Under the pieces are notes generated by a model. It was not told the DNA's origin and did not search any database. It was given only the letters and a program-made list of their open reading frames with translations. Both the position numbers and the translations under genes were made by a program. Positions 52,491 to 62,020 of a stretch of 64,000 nucleotides of DNA are shown in pieces. How positions within the stretch are numbered: the first letter of the stretch is position 1; each line of letters starts with the position of its first letter. Origin of the DNA: Huiozyma naganishii CBS 8797 (taxonomy: Eukaryota; Ascomycota; Saccharomycetes; Saccharomycetales; Saccharomycetaceae); assembly GCF_000348985.1 (NCBI RefSeq), contig NC_035928.1, positions 186,001 to 250,000 on the forward strand. Direction: 5' to 3'.

Positions 52491-54768
52491 GGTTCCCTTT
52501 CCAGAAGAGCCACCACTGGACAAATCGCCCCAAGAACTATGTACACTGCAAGAGCCCTGCCAGGTATCCTGGTAGGACTTTGAAGACTACGAGGGGGCCG
52601 GCTAGAATATTGAAACATTAATATCGAAACTATAAGAATATTGATAAAGCAACGTTGGTACAGGTGACGCACCAGGTTTGGGAAGTGCGGGAAGGGCAGT
52701 GGCACACTGATAATCGGGGAGGACGCGGTTTAGTGGATGTCGAACGCGTCCAATACCTCGCCAATCTTCATGTTGACTCTTACTCCTAGGCTGGGTTTAT
52801 CAGCCTCCATGCAGCGGAGCCAGGCGATCTTCTCCTGGACTCTCACGGGAATGCCGTGGCGCAAGTCCATTCCATGTAATCGCCGGTACACCTCCTTTTT
52901 CTCGGAGACCAGCCGCGAGAAGAGCTCGACCTCGCTGGCGTACCTGCTGTCCATCATGTCGAGGGAGTCCAGCACACGATGCAGTTTCACCATCAGCCTG
53001 TCCTTGTAGAGCAGGTACTCCCCTTTCGCCTTTCTTCTAGACGTTGCATCGGGGGCCTGCTCCATGGTGAGTCTTAATTGGCGTCCGGTCTCGAGACACC
53101 GGCTGATGTTGTTCATCGTGGTGAGGTTGTGTTCTTGATACTTTCCTAGGAGGGCCAGCTTGTCTTGCAGCAGGCCTGTCAGATTGCCGACTTCGGTTCT
53201 GATGCTATCGCAGATATGACCGCGGTAGTCGTTGCCGTCTATATTCGCTGCAATCAGAGAGTCTAGCCACAGTGAGCCGTGCAGGCTGTGTTTGTACTTG
53301 CGCCACGTCTCTTCTTCGAGCTTCAAAAGACGTGTGAACATCAGCTTTGCGGCACTATATCCATCCGCATCACCGCATCCCGGGGCGTCGACAGGACGAG
53401 TAGGGAGCGCGGGCTCCTCAGGGTCCGGGCTGTGTTCGAACAGCTTCCGGTACAGTGCTGTTGTCCTTGTCTTCACTGTGTCCTTCATGCCTTTGATCTT
53501 CCGCAGCCGGAATTCCAGTGAGGCCCGTTTGATTTCCTTGATGGTTGCTTGCGCCCTGGTGTACTCTGCGCGCGAAGCGTCCCTGAACCTTCTCCAGCGG
53601 CGAAGGTCGTGTGTGTCTATGGTTCTGAACCTTGGAGTGATGTCCGGGTCGTGGTCGCCGTAGTTGTTCAAGGCATAGTCGTAGCCGTTCCTGTTGTCTT
53701 TGGAGACCCTGTCAATCCAGCCGATCCTGCCGTTTCTGCCTTTTCTACGGGCACCGTCGTCAAGACCCTCCTCGCACATCTCATCGTTTCCTATAGCTAC
53801 TCCAAGGTCTGTACTGTTGGGGGCAGTGCGGACGTTGTTTTGCGGAGGTACTAACCCTTGGGGGTGGGTGTTCGCAACGGAATTGGGAGAGATGATGGAG
53901 AGGGGTCTGCCACTAGGAACCGAGTGTACAGTGGTTTCTGTGGGGCGTGGTGCCGGTTTCTGGGCTTCTATCGGATGAGAAATGGCTTTTGCTTGGCGGG
54001 CTCTTGCGACAACGCGCTGGAACCTCAATTTAGAGTGCTCGCTTGTGGATGGGACCTGTGGTGGAACCTGTGATGGGGCCTGTGATTCCCTTGGATCTAG
54101 GGATGGCGGTGGCTGGTTCTCAGTTGGGGCGGCACGGGACTGGGCGCCCCTGTTGGCGAAGGGAGCGTTGAACAGCGCCGTAACGGCGCTTGGGATCTCC
54201 GAGCTGAACATGCAGCCCTCTTTGGGTTGAGGGTACTCTGCCTCCTCAACAGCCTTCTTGATTGCCGCGCTGCATTGTCTGTCCTGCTCCTGGACCATGG
54301 CGTACCTGATTTCCTCTTGCTCATGGATGTAGGAGACCAAAGCTTCGTCGCAGGCGATCAGCCCCGCGTCTACTTTCTCGATAAGGTCGCACACACAGTA
54401 GGGGGTCCGGCCCATGCATGTGGTGCAGCCCTTTGGGCGGACATAGTGTTTGATTTCCAGTTCGTAGGTTTCCACTTCTTCCCTGGTGAAGAGATTCACA
54501 AAGCGTGCTTTCACGGTTCTTTTGGCCTTGGTGGCTTTCTCGATGAAGGTAACAAAATTCATTAGATGCTTAAGGTGTCGTAGTGATTTTTCTGGCTGTA
54601 CGAGTGGGGATCTGGTCGGAAGAGAGAAGAAATAGGTAAAGATTAAGGTGATTGAAGGCTAAATAGGTTTTGTGATCTGATTCAAAATCTTGTTATTTTC
54701 CGGAAGAAACTATAAGTTTGTGACACAAAGTCAATTATTCCTATTTGGGACAAATGAGCAAAAAAGAA
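52491..54768 (-). repeat. 2.28-kb dispersed repeat, copy B
   Basis: Same content and orientation as 40033-42320. Outer flanks are unrelated to those of copy A apart from a weak match after 54768. Differences inside are a handful of substitutions plus small changes near 54612. Neither margin shows a target duplication. Confidence 0.9.
52730..54562 (-). CDS. Unrecognised 610-residue Cys-cluster protein, copy B
   Basis: Same length and start (ATG 54560-54562) as copy A, with the same CX2CX6CXC cluster at residues 46-58, Pro-rich middle and charged helical C-terminal half. Compared with copy A it has Lys for Glu at residue 38 and two other visible substitutions. Both frames are intact over 1.83 kb, which for a repeated sequence points to recent duplication, gene conversion, or selection. 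Downstream on the same strand both copies carry a short hydrophobic frame (starting at 52705 here and 40257 in copy A) that I do not accept as a gene on present evidence. Confidence 0.8.
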   Translation of the reverse strand: MNFVTFIEKATKAKRTVKARFVNLFTREEVETYELEIKHYVRPKGCTTCMGRTPYCVCDLIEKVDAGLIACDEALVSYIHEQEEIRYAMVQEQDRQCSAAIKKAVEEAEYPQPKEGCMFSSEIPSAVTALFNAPFANRGAQSRAAPTENQPPPSLDPRESQAPSQVPPQVPSTSEHSKLRFQRVVARARQAKAISHPIEAQKPAPRPTETTVHSVPSGRPLSIISPNSVANTHPQGLVPPQNNVRTAPNSTDLGVAIGNDEMCEEGLDDGARRKGRNGRIGWIDRVSKDNRNGYDYALNNYGDHDPDITPRFRTIDTHDLRRWRRFRDASRAEYTRAQATIKEIKRASLEFRLRKIKGMKDTVKTRTTALYRKLFEHSPDPEEPALPTRPVDAPGCGDADGYSAAKLMFTRLLKLEEETWRKYKHSLHGSLWLDSLIAANIDGNDYRGHICDSIRTEVGNLTGLLQDKLALLGKYQEHNLTTMNNISRCLETGRQLRLTMEQAPDATSRRKAKGEYLLYKDRLMVKLHRVLDSLDMMDSRYASEVELFSRLVSEKKEVYRRLHGMDLRHGIPVRVQEKIAWLRCMEADKPSLGVRVNMKIGEVLDAFDIH

Positions 54769-55037
54769 ACGTTTTCTGGTTCTGTAGTCTATTGTAAGAT
54801 CTGTACTACATTGTAAGGGAACATATCAGTAGCCAAATTTGCCAGTCCCAGGATCCATGACAGCAACTTGATACTTTCCTGAAATCTTGTAAATGAAGAA
54901 CCAATGTACCGTGATAGCTTTATGGGAGGCAGTTCCTGTTAAAGAAAGCTAGACCTAAAGTAATTTTACGGTAGAGTTGTACTATTTTTTGAGAACATAC
55001 ACCTGCAAGATCTATGTTGGAGAAATGAAGCTGCACA
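54769..55037. other. Spacer after repeat copy B
   Basis: A+T-rich, no gene recognised. Confidence 0.45.
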
Positions 55038-55265
55038 TGTTAGGATGTGACATCAGAATGTGATCATCCCAAACTGCCTGTTTTATAAGAAAACTTTTTA
55101 TCAAGAAGTTATCGTCGAGATATTCCTCTTGTAGTGTTACGTAACACTTTATGTAGAATTGAGCCTGTAAATAACGGCTGCAGGGATCATTGGGTTGTTC
55201 TAACCCCACAGGCCAATCTGTCAACTGATTCAGTAATTTTACTATTACCATCACCGGATATCTCC
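55038..55265. repeat. LTR-like dispersed repeat, copy 2
   Basis: Starts TGTTAGGATGTGACATCAG and matches 16418-16660 with substitutions and indels (shared ACTGCCTGTT, TCGAGATA, AACACTTTATG, ACGGCTGCAGGGA). The right boundary is approximate. No internal element sequence is attached. Confidence 0.55.
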
Positions 55266-55535
55266 CACAAAAGGACACCTAGAACTTGACAGAGACAACT
55301 AAGTACATCCTACCCCTACTTGCTGCATTCTACGATGCTTTTGATAGGTGCTGTGGATTCTTTTTTAATCAGCATATAGGCCTTTTTATAGATTTAACGG
55401 AGAGTTAAAGGTGAAGAGAAATTTAGAGTCAATCGATTCTATTTCTTCAAGCTGCTATAGATTCTAAAACAACGTACTCTCGAACGCGATGACACCCTTT
55501 GTATCCATGTGTAACCACCCACCAACCTTCTTTAC

Positions 55536-55565
55536 CACGTGACCCGCACGTGACTCCCACGTGAC
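55536..55565. promoter_or_regulatory. Three phased CACGTGAC sites upstream of IES1
   Basis: CACGTGAC at 55536-55543, 55547-55554 and 55558-55565, each start 11 bp after the last. On the minus strand each reads GTCACGTG, the Cbf1/CDEI consensus RTCACRTG. They lie about 500 bp upstream of the IES1 start. Spacing of one helical turn would put three bHLH dimers on one face of the DNA. Binding factor is inferred, Cbf1 or Pho4. Confidence 0.65.
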
Positions 55566-56068
55566 CGCTAAAAAATGAAAATTTTTTCGTTTTCGCGGAA
55601 GTCACGGAAAAAAGGCTGAGAAGTCGCAGCGGAGGAAAAATAGAACAGAGAGAGATTTTGAAGGAGAGACGGGACGTTTGAGGGTCAATCCGTATCGTTT
55701 TTGAGAGTTTCCGCAGTTTTTTCACGATTTCAGCTGTCCGTGACGGCGACGGCGACAGTTGGGATTACGATATGCTGTTTCTTTGGTAAAAAAGATGTGT
55801 TTGCACTCTGGGACGTGGGTAGTTTTTGGGGTATCTCGCTCCCTCTCACTCCCCCACTCAGGTTGCTAGTTCTTAACGCTCTGTGCTGCTTTCGGTATAG
55901 GAAGTGAGTTCAGAAAGAGACAGAAGTTTGAGGGGAAAATTGGTGGTACTAAAATAAGCTCATACGTGCGCTGCCAATCGTATATATAGAGTATTTCATT
56001 GCTGGGATTTGTCTGGTGTAGGTCATCCGAACAAGCGAGTTTTCCTACTTTTGACGAAGTGTGTAGCG

Positions 56069-57856
56069 ATGGGCAGACGAGTGTACGATCCCATACACGA
56101 TGTGTTTCAGGAGCCTGTATCGAGTGGGTCTGTGAACGGGGGTGGGGCTGCTGGGGTGGTGCCGATGGTCGGATCGCAGACAGTGGTGCAAGTGCAGCAG
56201 CCGTTGTCGAAACCGATGACCAGTTCCATTATTTTGAACAGCGATTTCGATGAGGATGGTGATACCGGTGGGGAATCGACTCAGTCGGAGGATAACACTT
56301 CGATGGTGACTGTTCGTCGGGTTGATCCACAGCGTAAGAGGGGTCCTCCCCCTGGACACCCGCCCCCAAGCAAGAGGAGGCAGGCGCGAGAGACGAGCAA
56401 GTATAACAGGCATTTGAAGAAACCGGATGGGTCCTTTTTCAGTAGGCGGGATGTACAGTACACTTTCCTGCGGAGTCTGATGGACGACAAGCGTGCCCTG
56501 TTCACCAACATATTCAAGAACCACTATTCGTTTCTGATGGTCCCAGGCCGTTCTGAGGAGGACCCAGCGGTGGTGAACGTGACAGATTGGCAATTCAACG
56601 CGAGGAAGTTCTTCATGAACGAGAAGTTGACCTTTTCGCAACTGTACGTGCTGTGTCTCGCCACGTCTGGGAAGTGTTCAAAAGTGTTACGGGAGAAGTT
56701 GTTGACGGACCCACAAGTATCCTTCTCGACATGTCTCCTTGCGTTCCTCGTGAACATCGGCCGGTTAAACACAACGATCAATTTTTACTTGGAGATGACG
56801 TCTCAATTGCGGACTTTCCACTCTGTGCCCTGTCTCCAGTTGCATAACGTGGACCCGAAATCGTTGCAGGACACACCGCGGTTGAAGTCGATCCTGAAGA
56901 ACTTGCCCCTCGGTAACGAGCCTGTTGTTGAAACGGGCCTACGAGAGTCAGTATCGGAGTCTCAAGTGGACCACTACAATGTAGTGAACATGATCTTCCA
57001 CATATGTGACAACGTGACGCAGGTGAACCAGAATCTGTTGACGCAAGGGAACATTGTGACTGACGCCTCTGATTTCTCCTGTGTGAATCTGTTCCAAGTG
57101 TTAGACACGGAGACTTTCACACCGGAGACGCGACGTGACGTTGTGTTATGGCTTCTGTATTTGCATTTGGAGACTGGTCTGGATAAAGTTTCTGAGTCCT
57201 TTGCGCCTTTTGGCAAGGGGCAGCAGATCGAACTGCTTGTGAACAGGGACCCTCGTGTCGATGAGGATCCTGTGGATGAGTACGAGTTTGGGCTGGACCA
57301 AGAGGTGAAGCGTCGGGAGTTCTTGAAGCGGATCAACGGGAAGACGCAAGCGCAGACGCCCGAGCCCGTGCCCGTGCCCGTGGAGGACGTTGATGTTGAC
57401 GACGATGAGATCAAGGGAGAGGATGACACTGTACAGGAGGACACTGAAGAAGCGGTAACCATGGGCCCCAGTGCTGAGGACATGCACACTCGCCAAGTGA
57501 ATCGGATGATTGAATTGGACAAGAACAAACCACTTGAACTTGGAGACGACGACGACGGTAACAATAGTACCACTGTACCGCAGTGTAAAGTTGTGACTGA
57601 TCTACTTGCTTCACACGAGTACGTTCGTTTACACAGACGAGAACTTGGACTTGTTAAAGTGTTTAACGATTACGAGGATATACCGATGGCCTCAGTGATT
57701 GGTATTAGGGGCAAGAAGCGGAAGAAGTACCGCGACGGCCTTCTTGGGTTTGAGACGGATTACCTTCGTGTATTCAAGCATTGCAAGCGAGTGTTATTAG
57801 AGGAGGCTCAATCCGGGATCGGATCAGACTCGGGGAGCGGTGTGTTCCGCCTATAA
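56069..57856 (+). CDS. IES1: IES1, INO80 chromatin-remodelling complex subunit
   Basis: 595 residues, somewhat shorter than S. cerevisiae Ies1 (692). The N-terminus MGRRVYDPIHDVFQE is the Ies1 signature; a frame 20 codons longer is open upstream but lacks family similarity. Seen: an acidic, Ser-rich part (about 60-105), a basic Pro-rich patch, then KYNRHLKKPDGSFFSRRDVQYTFL near 131-155 and a helical region with LCLATSGKCSKVLREKLL that forms the conserved core; the C-terminal region is acidic and low complexity before a final conserved block. Family knowledge: Ies1 is a yeast-specific subunit of nuclear INO80. Convergent with HSP12, 95 bp apart, as YFL013C-YFL014W. Confidence 0.92.
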   Translation: MGRRVYDPIHDVFQEPVSSGSVNGGGAAGVVPMVGSQTVVQVQQPLSKPMTSSIILNSDFDEDGDTGGESTQSEDNTSMVTVRRVDPQRKRGPPPGHPPPSKRRQARETSKYNRHLKKPDGSFFSRRDVQYTFLRSLMDDKRALFTNIFKNHYSFLMVPGRSEEDPAVVNVTDWQFNARKFFMNEKLTFSQLYVLCLATSGKCSKVLREKLLTDPQVSFSTCLLAFLVNIGRLNTTINFYLEMTSQLRTFHSVPCLQLHNVDPKSLQDTPRLKSILKNLPLGNEPVVETGLRESVSESQVDHYNVVNMIFHICDNVTQVNQNLLTQGNIVTDASDFSCVNLFQVLDTETFTPETRRDVVLWLLYLHLETGLDKVSESFAPFGKGQQIELLVNRDPRVDEDPVDEYEFGLDQEVKRREFLKRINGKTQAQTPEPVPVPVEDVDVDDDEIKGEDDTVQEDTEEAVTMGPSAEDMHTRQVNRMIELDKNKPLELGDDDDGNNSTTVPQCKVVTDLLASHEYVRLHRRELGLVKVFNDYEDIPMASVIGIRGKKRKKYRDGLLGFETDYLRVFKHCKRVLLEEAQSGIGSDSGSGVFRL

Positions 57857-57951
57857 TGTAGTAGAAAGAAAAAATGGTTAAATTAGAATATAAGATACGA
57901 GAGAAAAGAAGCTATACGTATATATATATAGAATAAGAATCCAAGGTGGGA

Positions 57952-58290
57952 TCACTTCTTTGGGGGTTCCTCAGAACCGCCGTAGACTTTGTTGGAGACG
58001 TACTCCACAGCATCGTTCAGCCCCTTCTTAGCAGAGTCCAAATACTCCTTTGCCTGTTCACCCATGGACTCCCCCGTAGTTTCCGCCTTGGCCTTATCTT
58101 TCCCCTCGCCAGCAGCATCCGATACACCCTGTGCTACACCCTTGTCCTTCTCTGGTTGCATGGCACTGCCGACTTTGTCAGCCGCGTCAGTGGCGTACTC
58201 TTTACCCTTCTCCAAGTATCCCTTCTGAGAGTCTGGCTTGATCGACTCCTTGGCCTTCTCGGTGAATCCCTTTCTTCCTGCGTCAGACAT
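57952..58290 (-). CDS. HSP12: HSP12, small stress protein
   Basis: 112 residues against 109 in S. cerevisiae. Seen: MSDAGRKGFTEKAKESIKPDSQK at the start and Lys/Glu/Asp/Ala-rich repeats to the end, with no Cys or Trp, typical of the HSP9/HSP12 family. Family knowledge: Hsp12 is intrinsically disordered in solution, folds to helices on membranes and protects them in heat, osmotic and stationary-phase stress. A TATA box and stress elements lie upstream. Divergent from MDJ1. Confidence 0.96.
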   Translation of the reverse strand: MSDAGRKGFTEKAKESIKPDSQKGYLEKGKEYATDAADKVGSAMQPEKDKGVAQGVSDAAGEGKDKAKAETTGESMGEQAKEYLDSAKKGLNDAVEYVSNKVYGGSEEPPKK

Positions 58291-58420
58291 TTGTACTAGT
58301 AAGTATGTATGTGTGTTGTGTTGTGTTTGTGATGGAGACAGTAGACCAGAAGCAGAAAAAGAGCAGAGTGGAAGTAAGAGAGACCAGACCAGATCCCAGA
58401 AAACAGCAACCGTTGCTCCC

Positions 58421-58427
58421 TTTTATA
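58421..58427 (-). promoter_or_regulatory. HSP12: TATA box of HSP12
   Basis: TATAAAA on the minus strand, about 130 bp upstream of the HSP12 ATG, as expected for a TATA-type stress gene. Confidence 0.65.
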
Positions 58428-58469
58428 TTCCGGGGAACCGCGACAGACCCAGCAGAGATACGCGCCGAG

Positions 58470-58758
58470 CCCCTCCCCATCTCCAGCACTGCGCGGGCAA
58501 CGACAACAGAACAACTACAACTACAACTACTGCTGCTGCAACTGCCACTGCTGCTATTTTTAAGGGTACCCTTTGCAGGTGCGGGGATAGACGGAGCCAC
58601 TGCAGCGCGTTCTGTGCCGTGCGCACGCCGCGGCGCCGGGATCGCCGCGGCGTCACCGCTTGACTGGCGGCGGCGGTGCGGTGCGTGGGCGCAGTGCGCC
58701 CTTAATTCTCGCCTGCCCGTGAGGGTGCAGTGACGTGTGACGTGAGGGGCAGGAGGGG
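58470..58758. promoter_or_regulatory. Stress-response elements between HSP12 and MDJ1
   Basis: CCCCT at 58470-58474 and AGGGG at 58745-58749 and 58754-58758 match the Msn2/4 STRE core. HSP12 is a classic Msn2/4 target with several STREs. Confidence 0.6.
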
Positions 58759-58789
58759 CCGGGCAGCGGGCGGGGGTTTACCCGGGCGG

Positions 58790-58807
58790 TTCCAGAAGTT
58801 TCCAGAA
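58790..58807. promoter_or_regulatory. Perfect four-unit heat-shock element
   Basis: TTCCAGAAGTTTCCAGAA consists of four inverted TTC/GAA units at exact 5-bp steps, the consensus for trimeric Hsf1. It lies about 172 bp upstream of MDJ1 and 500 bp upstream of HSP12 and could serve both. Confidence 0.85.
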
Positions 58808-58978
58808 CAGAGGGCGGGCCGGGGTGGGCTCCCCGGTTCGAATTCCAGCCTGGGCCGTTGGCCTTTCTCGTTTTTCTCTCTTCTCTCTGTTGCAGAATTA
58901 TATAATCGCTATTTGCAGTAGCGCAGACGTGGGAGGACGCCGGTCGATGACTTCGATCGATACACACAGGCAGGCCGT

Positions 58979-60481
58979 ATGTTTGGGTTGCAGTGTAGTC
59001 CGGTTCGTGCGTGTGCCCTTTTGGCAAGGACGCACCCTCGTCTGTTCCATGCCTCAAGGACACTGAGGCAGACTATCAAGGATCCCTATGGGGTGCTCGG
59101 TGTGAAGAGTTCCGCATCTCAGGGAGAGATCAAGAAGGCGTACTATAAACTGGCGAAGCAGTACCACCCAGATATAAACAAGGAGGCCGGGGCGGAGAAG
59201 AAGTTTCACGATTTGCAGAACGCGTACGAGATTCTAAGTGATGAGTCCAAGAGGAAACAGTTTGATCAGTTTGGTCCTGCTGCGTTTGGTGCCGGCGCGG
59301 GTGCGGGGGGCCCTGGGAGTGGCTACCCCCAGGGGCAAGGGTTCAACCCGTTTGCTAGTTACACTTCCTCGTCGTCGTCGCCGTTTGGTGATTTTGGCGG
59401 GATCAATTTCGAAGATCTCTTTGGTGCTGCGTTCAGTGGGAGTGGTGGCGCTGGCGGTGCTAAGGCAGGCGGCGCTGGTGCTTCCCGCAATCCGTTCTCC
59501 TCGTCAGGGTACAGACAGTACAAGGGGGACTCCGTCCACGTGTCGTACAACATGTCCTTCAAAGACGCAGTGTTCGGGAAGTCCGGTGTGAAATTGAAGT
59601 TCAACGTCTTCGACCCATGTGACACATGCAGTGGCAGTGGGATCAAGAAGGGCGCCTCGAGACACCAGTGTCCCGGGTGCCAGGGGTCGGGGACCAAGAT
59701 CCATGTCCGCGGCGGGTTCCAAATGATGTCCACTTGTAACGAGTGTCAAGGTGAGGGCACCACCGTGAACAGTTCAGACCTGTGTGGGGCCTGCCATGGG
59801 GAGGGGGTCCATTTCCACAGGGGGAAAGAGATCACCGTCGACTTACCCCATGGGTTGCAAGATGGAGACGTCATCAGGATACCTGGGCAAGGGTCGTACC
59901 CTGAAGTGGCCCTGGACCCGTCACTCGCTGGGTCAGTGAAGTTGACTAGGGGCGACGTGCTCGTTAACGTCCGCGTAGAGGAGGACCCGACGTTCACCAT
60001 TAGAGACAAGTCAGATATATGGTACACCATGGAGATCCCGATCACGACGGCAGCGTTGGGGGGGACAGTACAGGTGCCCACCGTGGACGGGTCTCATATC
60101 CGTTTGAAAGTCGCTCCGGGGACACAGAGCGGCGACGTCATCACGGTGCCCAATATGGGGGTCCCGCGTAGCAACCTCACGCGGTCTAGGGGCGCAATGA
60201 AGGTGCAGTACCGCATTGTCATCAAAAAACCATCGTCAGAGGTGGAGAAGTGTCTGTGGGAGGCGTTGGCGGATGTGAAGAACGACACTACGGCAAGACG
60301 GTCAGTGGATAGATCGGATTTCAAGTTCATGAGGGGCAAGGATCAAGGCGGTGAGGGCCCCACACGGGAGCAGGGGAAGGAGGCTTCCGGGTCCAACCCA
60401 GATGAACCCAGCGCGTTGGGACGTCTAGAAAACTTCATCACCAACGCATTCAAGAAAATAAAGGGCGGAAAGAGTCAGTAA
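58979..60481 (+). CDS. MDJ1: MDJ1, mitochondrial DnaJ (Hsp40) co-chaperone
   Basis: 500 residues. Seen: a basic, Arg-containing N-terminus (about 1-30) fitting a mitochondrial presequence, a J domain from about residue 34 with HPD in [12 protein letters not shown], a Gly/Phe-rich linker, four zinc-finger motifs [24 protein letters not shown] and CGACHGEG (about 216-284), and the DnaJ C-terminal substrate domain. Family knowledge: Mdj1 stimulates matrix Hsp70 Ssc1 in protein folding and is needed for mitochondrial DNA maintenance. Its promoter shares the heat-shock element with HSP12. Order IES1-HSP12-MDJ1 is that of YFL013C-YFL016C. Confidence 0.95.
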   Translation: MFGLQCSPVRACALLARTHPRLFHASRTLRQTIKDPYGVLGVKSSASQGEIKKAYYKLAKQYHPDINKEAGAEKKFHDLQNAYEILSDESKRKQFDQFGPAAFGAGAGAGGPGSGYPQGQGFNPFASYTSSSSSPFGDFGGINFEDLFGAAFSGSGGAGGAKAGGAGASRNPFSSSGYRQYKGDSVHVSYNMSFKDAVFGKSGVKLKFNVFDPCDTCSGSGIKKGASRHQCPGCQGSGTKIHVRGGFQMMSTCNECQGEGTTVNSSDLCGACHGEGVHFHRGKEITVDLPHGLQDGDVIRIPGQGSYPEVALDPSLAGSVKLTRGDVLVNVRVEEDPTFTIRDKSDIWYTMEIPITTAALGGTVQVPTVDGSHIRLKVAPGTQSGDVITVPNMGVPRSNLTRSRGAMKVQYRIVIKKPSSEVEKCLWEALADVKNDTTARRSVDRSDFKFMRGKDQGGEGPTREQGKEASGSNPDEPSALGRLENFITNAFKKIKGGKSQ

Positions 60482-61059
60482 TCGGAGGCAAGCAAGCAGA
60501 GCCACGGTCGTGTCTGAGTTTATCACTCTTGTATATAGCAAAGGAAACTCCACCTTCAGTAATATAGTACGTAACAAGAAACAACAGTATAGAGAGAGCC
60601 GACCTAGCAATACCCAAGACCGTGCTCCTTGCAAAGGGACGGGTCTAAGACGCATTTGGTTTCGAGAGGGAGGACTTCGGCGGCTAAATTTTGGAAAGAA
60701 ATTAAATGAAGCGAAAAGGGGGAACTGCAATTAGAAAAAGTATAAAAAAGGGACGGGAAATGAGACGGTGGCAAATTTCTTTTTTGCTGCTCTTCAAACT
60801 TTACTGTACTACTCGTTGTTTCACAACTCGCTAATGAATTGCTAGCTAACATATAAGACACAAGGGATGTTTACCCAATCTATCGAAAAGAGTTTATAAG
60901 CCCGCTAAGCACACGACCAAACTCTCTCCAAAGCTGGATACACCAGATATTAGAATTGGGATTTTCCCAGTGAGCCGCGCAGTGATGTCTTCCCTGGCAA
61001 TCAACGGCCACCACTGCTACGAGTCCCTTAGAAACGACTCCAGTTTCGGATGTCTTTGG
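60482..61059. other. Intergenic region downstream of MDJ1
   Basis: No recognised gene. A short ATG frame of about 50 codons begins at 60985 (MSSLAINGHHCYESLRN) but has no supporting feature. Confidence 0.4.
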
Positions 61060-61505
61060 GTTTTAAACAAGGTTAGAAAAGAGCAAAAAAGAGCCCATCT
61101 CTTCTACCCTCTTTTCCTTCAAAATAATCTGAGGGCAATATAATTTACCCTTTATGTAGTCTTTCACCTTCTCGGGTAAAATTTTCGAGTTATTGCAAAT
61201 TGAAGTCCATCCATTATGTTATTGTCGTAACATTCTCAGGATGAGCCTCTAAAAGTTTGATTTTTTCGGCCAATTACCCCCTCTATAACTAAAAGGGGAA
61301 ACACAAAGTCGTCGTACACTTTGAAGACCTCGGAACTTTGTGCTGTGATGTTGTCAACCTCGTCCCTCAATTCACCTGTTGAGTAAGGTGCCAATTTTTT
61401 CCAACATATTCGGGACAGTCTATTGGTAGGAGTCTCTCATATGCTGCTTTGGTCTATACCATTTGTCTTGGACCGGCAAAACAAGCACAGCCTCATTCAT
61501 AACAC
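61060..61505 (-). pseudogene. Decayed protein-coding gene, unidentified
   Basis: On the minus strand consecutive pieces in changing frames read like one protein: MNEAVLVLPVQDKWYRPKQ (61500 side), LEKIGTLL, GELRDEVDNITAQSSEVFK and VYDDFVFPLLVIEGV, then LAEKIKLLEAHPENVTTI, then SICNNSKILPEKVKDYIKGK and LYCPQIILKEKRVEEMGSF, ending in a stop near 61067. Several stops and frame changes separate them. The composition is that of a genuine enzyme or structural protein rather than random frames, but I do not recognise it. Confidence 0.4.
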
Positions 61506-61639
61506 TAGTTTCCTGTTATAATTTTATCATAAATAAGCTTGTAATTTATTTGTAATAAAATATATAGAAGTTAACAAAAATGTTTGAATGACAATATAAT
61601 TAGTGAAACTCTCATAACCAAGCAAGCAAACTAGACTTA

Positions 61640-61715
61640 GTTAAGCAAGTACGACTGATATAGTTTGTACAATTACGTATAAGGCGTAAATAAGAATATC
61701 AAACAGCTTCTTAAC
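61640..61715. repeat. Degenerate end of a TGTGAGG-family LTR
   Basis: AAGCAAGCAAACT..., GTATAAGGCGTAAATA and TTCTTAACA correspond in order to the final 75 bp of the LTR at 27739-28033. Abuts the next copy. Confidence 0.45.
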
Positions 61716-61742
61716 ATTCTAATCAAACACAATCTATTTTCC

Positions 61743-62020
61743 TGTGAGGATAAATCGGGAACTCCCTTTGGGAATGGACTCATGACCCTATCTAATACAG
61801 TACTGTAAACCATTATAAACCCGACATCTGAGTATACAAACTCGAGACATGCGGATGGCCCGTTATCCGGAACATATATTAACCTTCAAGGTATCTGAAC
61901 CGACATCTTTCAAGACCGTCTCTAAATCCAGGATCCAACTAACGAAGAAAGGGGGATACAAGAAAGCACAACTGATATAACTGCATACTTTACGTATACG
62001 GCATAAATACACATATATGT
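61743..62020. repeat. Solo LTR, TGTGAGG family, copy 3 (partly degenerate)
   Basis: Starts TGTGAGGATAAATCGGGAAC and follows copy 1 through the central block (CATGCGGATGGCCCGTTATC) and the ACCGACATCTTTCAAGACCG block, then diverges after GGCATAAATACACA. Same orientation as copy 1. Confidence 0.7.

Noticed and set aside
56045..56641. 198-codon minus-strand frame opposite IES1, and similar at 56974-57573
   Set aside because: Shadow of the G+C-rich IES1 coding sequence; no family similarity.
58830..58850. GGTTCGAATTCC resembling a tRNA B box
   Set aside because: No A box or cloverleaf upstream at a suitable distance.
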